Below, piece after piece: positions 8,551-10,000 of a DNA stretch of 10,000 nt; position 1 is the stretch's first letter, and each line of letters begins with the position of its first letter. The stretch lies in contig JAWQFJ010018147.1 in NCBI GenBank assembly GCA_034096865.1, positions 75,001 to 85,000 of the forward strand. Reading direction: 5' to 3'. The notes beneath the pieces were generated by a model. It worked only from the letters and a program-made list of their open reading frames with translations, had not been told where the DNA came from and made no database searches. Source of the stretch: Theodoxus fluviatilis (Eukaryota; Mollusca; Gastropoda; Cycloneritida; Neritidae). The translations under genes and the position numbers were made by a program.

Positions 8551-8573
8551 CTGCAACAACAAGGCCTCATTAG
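8551..8573 (-). promoter_or_regulatory. 3' splice site and branch-point candidate for the SAM exon
   Basis: On the minus strand CTAAT (8569-8573) lies 17-21 nt before the intron end TTGTTGTTGCAG, which is followed by GAG ATA GAT (Glu-Ile-Asp). The tract before the AG is T/G-rich rather than a pure pyrimidine run. The boundary falls just before EIDG, so it leaves the start of the SAM fold to an upstream exon. Confidence 0.75.
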
Positions 8574-8591
8574 ACACAGCAACTAAACAAG

Positions 8592-8800
8592 CCTGGTCAG
8601 GGGATGGATGAATAGTGTTTTACGGCCCATCAGCCTTTGTAGGCTATGTAAGGCCATTAAGCACGAAAATCTTTAGAACAGTTTGGAGTAAACGCTAATC
8701 AAGTCACGGTGTCCCTAGTTATTCGCCTCTTACGAATCGCGTAGGGAGACGCGGTGGGTCAATTCTCACCCCGAACCCACAGGAGGACCTGGTCAGGGGA
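8592..8800 (-). mobile_element. SINE-like insertion with 13-bp target-site duplication
   Basis: CCTGGTCAGGGGA occurs at 8592-8604 and again, identical, at 8788-8800. It brackets a 183-bp insert (8605-8787) that is more CpG-rich than its surroundings. The insert has no terminal inverted repeats. Read on the minus strand it runs from GTGGGTTCGGGGTGAG, through CGCGATTCGTAAGAGGCGAA, to GGGCCGTAAAACACTATTC and then CATCCATC. That order, a GTAAAAC-type end with a short pyrimidine-rich repeat tail, matches my memory of gastropod SINE families (for example those common in abalone), probably 5'-truncated. It sits in the intron about 40 bp upstream of the SAM exon and in the same orientation. The family name was not verified. 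Confidence 0.8.
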
Positions 8801-9481
8801 CATTCGGCAACTCCAACTACAAAACCAACAAGAACAACAACAATCCCACACCAACATTTCATTTCCAATGACCTCTTGAAACATCTGTTAACCCTCTTTC
8901 ATTCTCTGACATTTCCCATTTTCTTGCCAAGTGTACATGTTGCTGATAAAACTGCCTTGTCAAAATACCTTGGGGTTATCATTAGACATGCATCCACCTT
9001 TCCTCTACATGCTAACAAGGATATGTGCAAAACTGACCACACACACGCACACACACGCACACACACAAAGGCAAAGTTGTTCTTTTTTTTGTCATTTCAC
9101 TTGAAGCAAATTTAAAGGAATGAATGCAAGAGCCTTAAGGTAGTACTGATGTACTAAAAATGTACTCCTCCTGCCTTTACTAACACTTCCTACATTTTCA
9201 GGAGAAGGGGAATCTCTTACCCCAATAGGGTAAGAAACAACTGTTACAGGGTTATCACTAATCATTAGTTTAGTTCATGAGAGAGTCTAACAAAGCAATG
9301 ACATGTTTCTCATGTCATCCCAGTTCAAGAATTCTACAACGATGTAGAGTCATCAAAAACTATGACTCCATCTGTTCAGAGGGGTGCAGAACCATTGCAA
9401 CAATACACACCTTCCAAGCCATCTGGGTAAGTCATTTTCAAACAAGGGAGTTTTAACTGAAAACGAAGATTGTGTCTAACA
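8801..9481. other. Probable intron of the SAM-domain gene
   Basis: No exon for the first half of the SAM domain (a Trp-containing N-terminal helix ending in FxxQ before a GT donor) could be found on the minus strand here. The stretch is AT-rich, with a CA tract at 9038-9067 and an ACAA-rich run at 8818-8845. It therefore appears intronic, provided the gene continues beyond the right edge. Confidence 0.45.
9038..9067. repeat. CA microsatellite with CACACG interruptions
   Basis: CACACACACG followed by CACACACACG and CACACACA, about 30 bp. This is a 10-bp higher-order pattern inside a CA repeat. Confidence 0.95.
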
Positions 9482-9498
9482 TACCGTAAATTCCGGCC

Positions 9499-9560
9499 TA
9501 TAAGCCGCGCCTTTTTTTTCATGAACGGACCCCTGCGGCTTATAAACCGGTGCGGCTTAT
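9499..9560. repeat. Subterminal inverted copies in the transposon end
   Basis: TATAAGCCGC (9499-9508) is followed by its exact complement GCGGCTTATA (9535-9544) and a second complement GCGGCTTAT (9552-9560). One arm facing two opposing copies is a plausible set of transposase-binding sites, and it can fold into alternative hairpins. Confidence 0.85.
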
Positions 9561-9758
9561 CTATGGATTTTTCTCGAGAAAGTGGACTTGAATTCGCTCA
9601 CTTACCTTTAAGTTTATTGTTGCTATGCGAAGTTCGTCGTATGACAACAACTCACACTCACACGGCACAGACAGCTGTGAGTTGGCAGTCAAAGTTAGGA
9701 ATGATCGATCAGTTACACATTCAACCCAACAGAAGTAACACACACAAGACCGAAAGTA

Positions 9759-10000
9759 ATGCCGAAAACACGTCGCCAAGTCTATGATGCAGCTTTCAAA
9801 CTGGATGCCATCGCCAAAGCTATGGAGAAAGGGAATCGCGCTGCCGCCCAAGAACTAGGCATCAACGAATCTATGGTTCGGCGGTGGCGAAAACAGGAAG
9901 GTGAACTTGCCAAGTGCAAGAAGTCCAAGAAAGCATTCCGAGGTTGCAAAGCACGTTGGCCAAAACTTGAAGACGAACTTGAAGACTGGATTAACACACA
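9759..10000 (+). CDS. POGK-like (pogo/Tigger) transposase, N-terminal part
   Basis: Eighty complete codons from ATG 9759 run open to the window edge. The start MPKTRR, then YDAAFKL at residues 9-15, forms the first helix of the Brinker/Psq-like helix-turn-helix. GNRAAAQELGINESMVRRW (25-43) is its recognition part, followed by RKQEGEL. Residues 54-68 are basic and lead to KARWPKLEDELEDWI (64-78), the start of the CENP-B-type second DNA-binding domain. Proteins of this layout continue into a DDE_1 catalytic core, which would lie to the right and is not seen. The N-terminal domains bind the element's inverted repeats in the nucleus. No stop or frameshift is present, so this copy could be young; the catalytic triad cannot be checked. 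Domesticated relatives (POGK, and more distantly CENP-B and Jerky) share the fold, but the transposon end 276 bp upstream argues for a mobile copy. Confidence 0.92.
   Translation, partial: MPKTRRQVYDAAFKLDAIAKAMEKGNRAAAQELGINESMVRRWRKQEGELAKCKKSKKAFRGCKARWPKLEDELEDWINT

Larger units (their letters stand above)
9482..10000 (+). mobile_element. pogo/Tigger-class DNA transposon, 5' part
   Basis: The element appears to begin at a TA (9482-9483), the target of Tc1/mariner-superfamily elements, with the terminus CCGTAAATTCCGGCC. The GC-rich subterminal part (9484-9570) is followed by an AT-mixed leader and the transposase start at 9759. The terminus CCGTAAATTCCGGCCTATAA and the words GCGGCTTATAAACCGG and TGCGGCTTATCTATGG closely resemble a family I remember as widespread in fish genomes; that comparison is from memory. 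The right end, with the matching inverted repeat and TA, is beyond the window, so completeness cannot be judged. Confidence 0.85.

Noticed and set aside
9561..9851. 96-codon minus-strand frame opposite the transposase
   Set aside because: It is antisense to the transposase start and leader, which have clear homology on the plus strand.

Overview
The window looks like animal nuclear DNA, most likely from a mollusc and probably a gastropod. It has no dense operon-like coding. It has long AT-rich stretches, many micro- and minisatellites, SINE-like insertions, a DNA transposon and one clear short exon bounded by a splice acceptor. The gastropod guess rests on recall of related SINE text and was not checked by a search.

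Layout. 1-480 is packed with the 9-mer TCAAGGTCA on both strands. 481-1690 is featureless AT-rich DNA. 1695-1980 (minus) may be the end of a gene: a short open stretch, a stop and a polyadenylation signal, just beside a CpG-rich block at about 1985-2560 that could be a promoter or a 5' end. 2580-3470 shows nothing. 3471-5531 is a run of tandem arrays: CA/CATG repeats, a 28-bp minisatellite, and a ~52-bp minisatellite of roughly 17 copies with a four-monomer higher-order period. That last array is interrupted by a tRNA-derived SINE-like insert ending in a (CAA)n tail. 5721-5878 is (TG)22(AG)53. 7097-7194 is G22 followed by (GA)35.

The best protein-coding evidence in the interior is a minus-strand terminal exon at 8413-8550. 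It encodes the C-terminal half of a SAM domain of the SAMD1 (atherin)/SAMD13 type and then a stop. Its acceptor AG lies at 8551-8552, and the upstream exons are not in the window. The 3' UTR probably runs leftward, possibly to an AATAAA on the minus strand at 7064-7069. The intron holds a 183-bp SINE-like insertion flanked by perfect 13-bp target-site duplications (8592-8604 and 8788-8800).

At the right edge a pogo/Tigger-class DNA transposon begins at a TA dinucleotide (9482). It carries a subterminal region rich in TATAAGCCGC-type inverted copies and the intact N-terminal 80 codons of a POGK-like transposase (9759 to the window end, plus strand). If the SAM gene continues to the right, this transposon lies in its intron in antisense orientation. 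The genes do not form a pathway: this is one gene end, perhaps a second, in a repeat-rich landscape. I see no convincing previously undescribed system.
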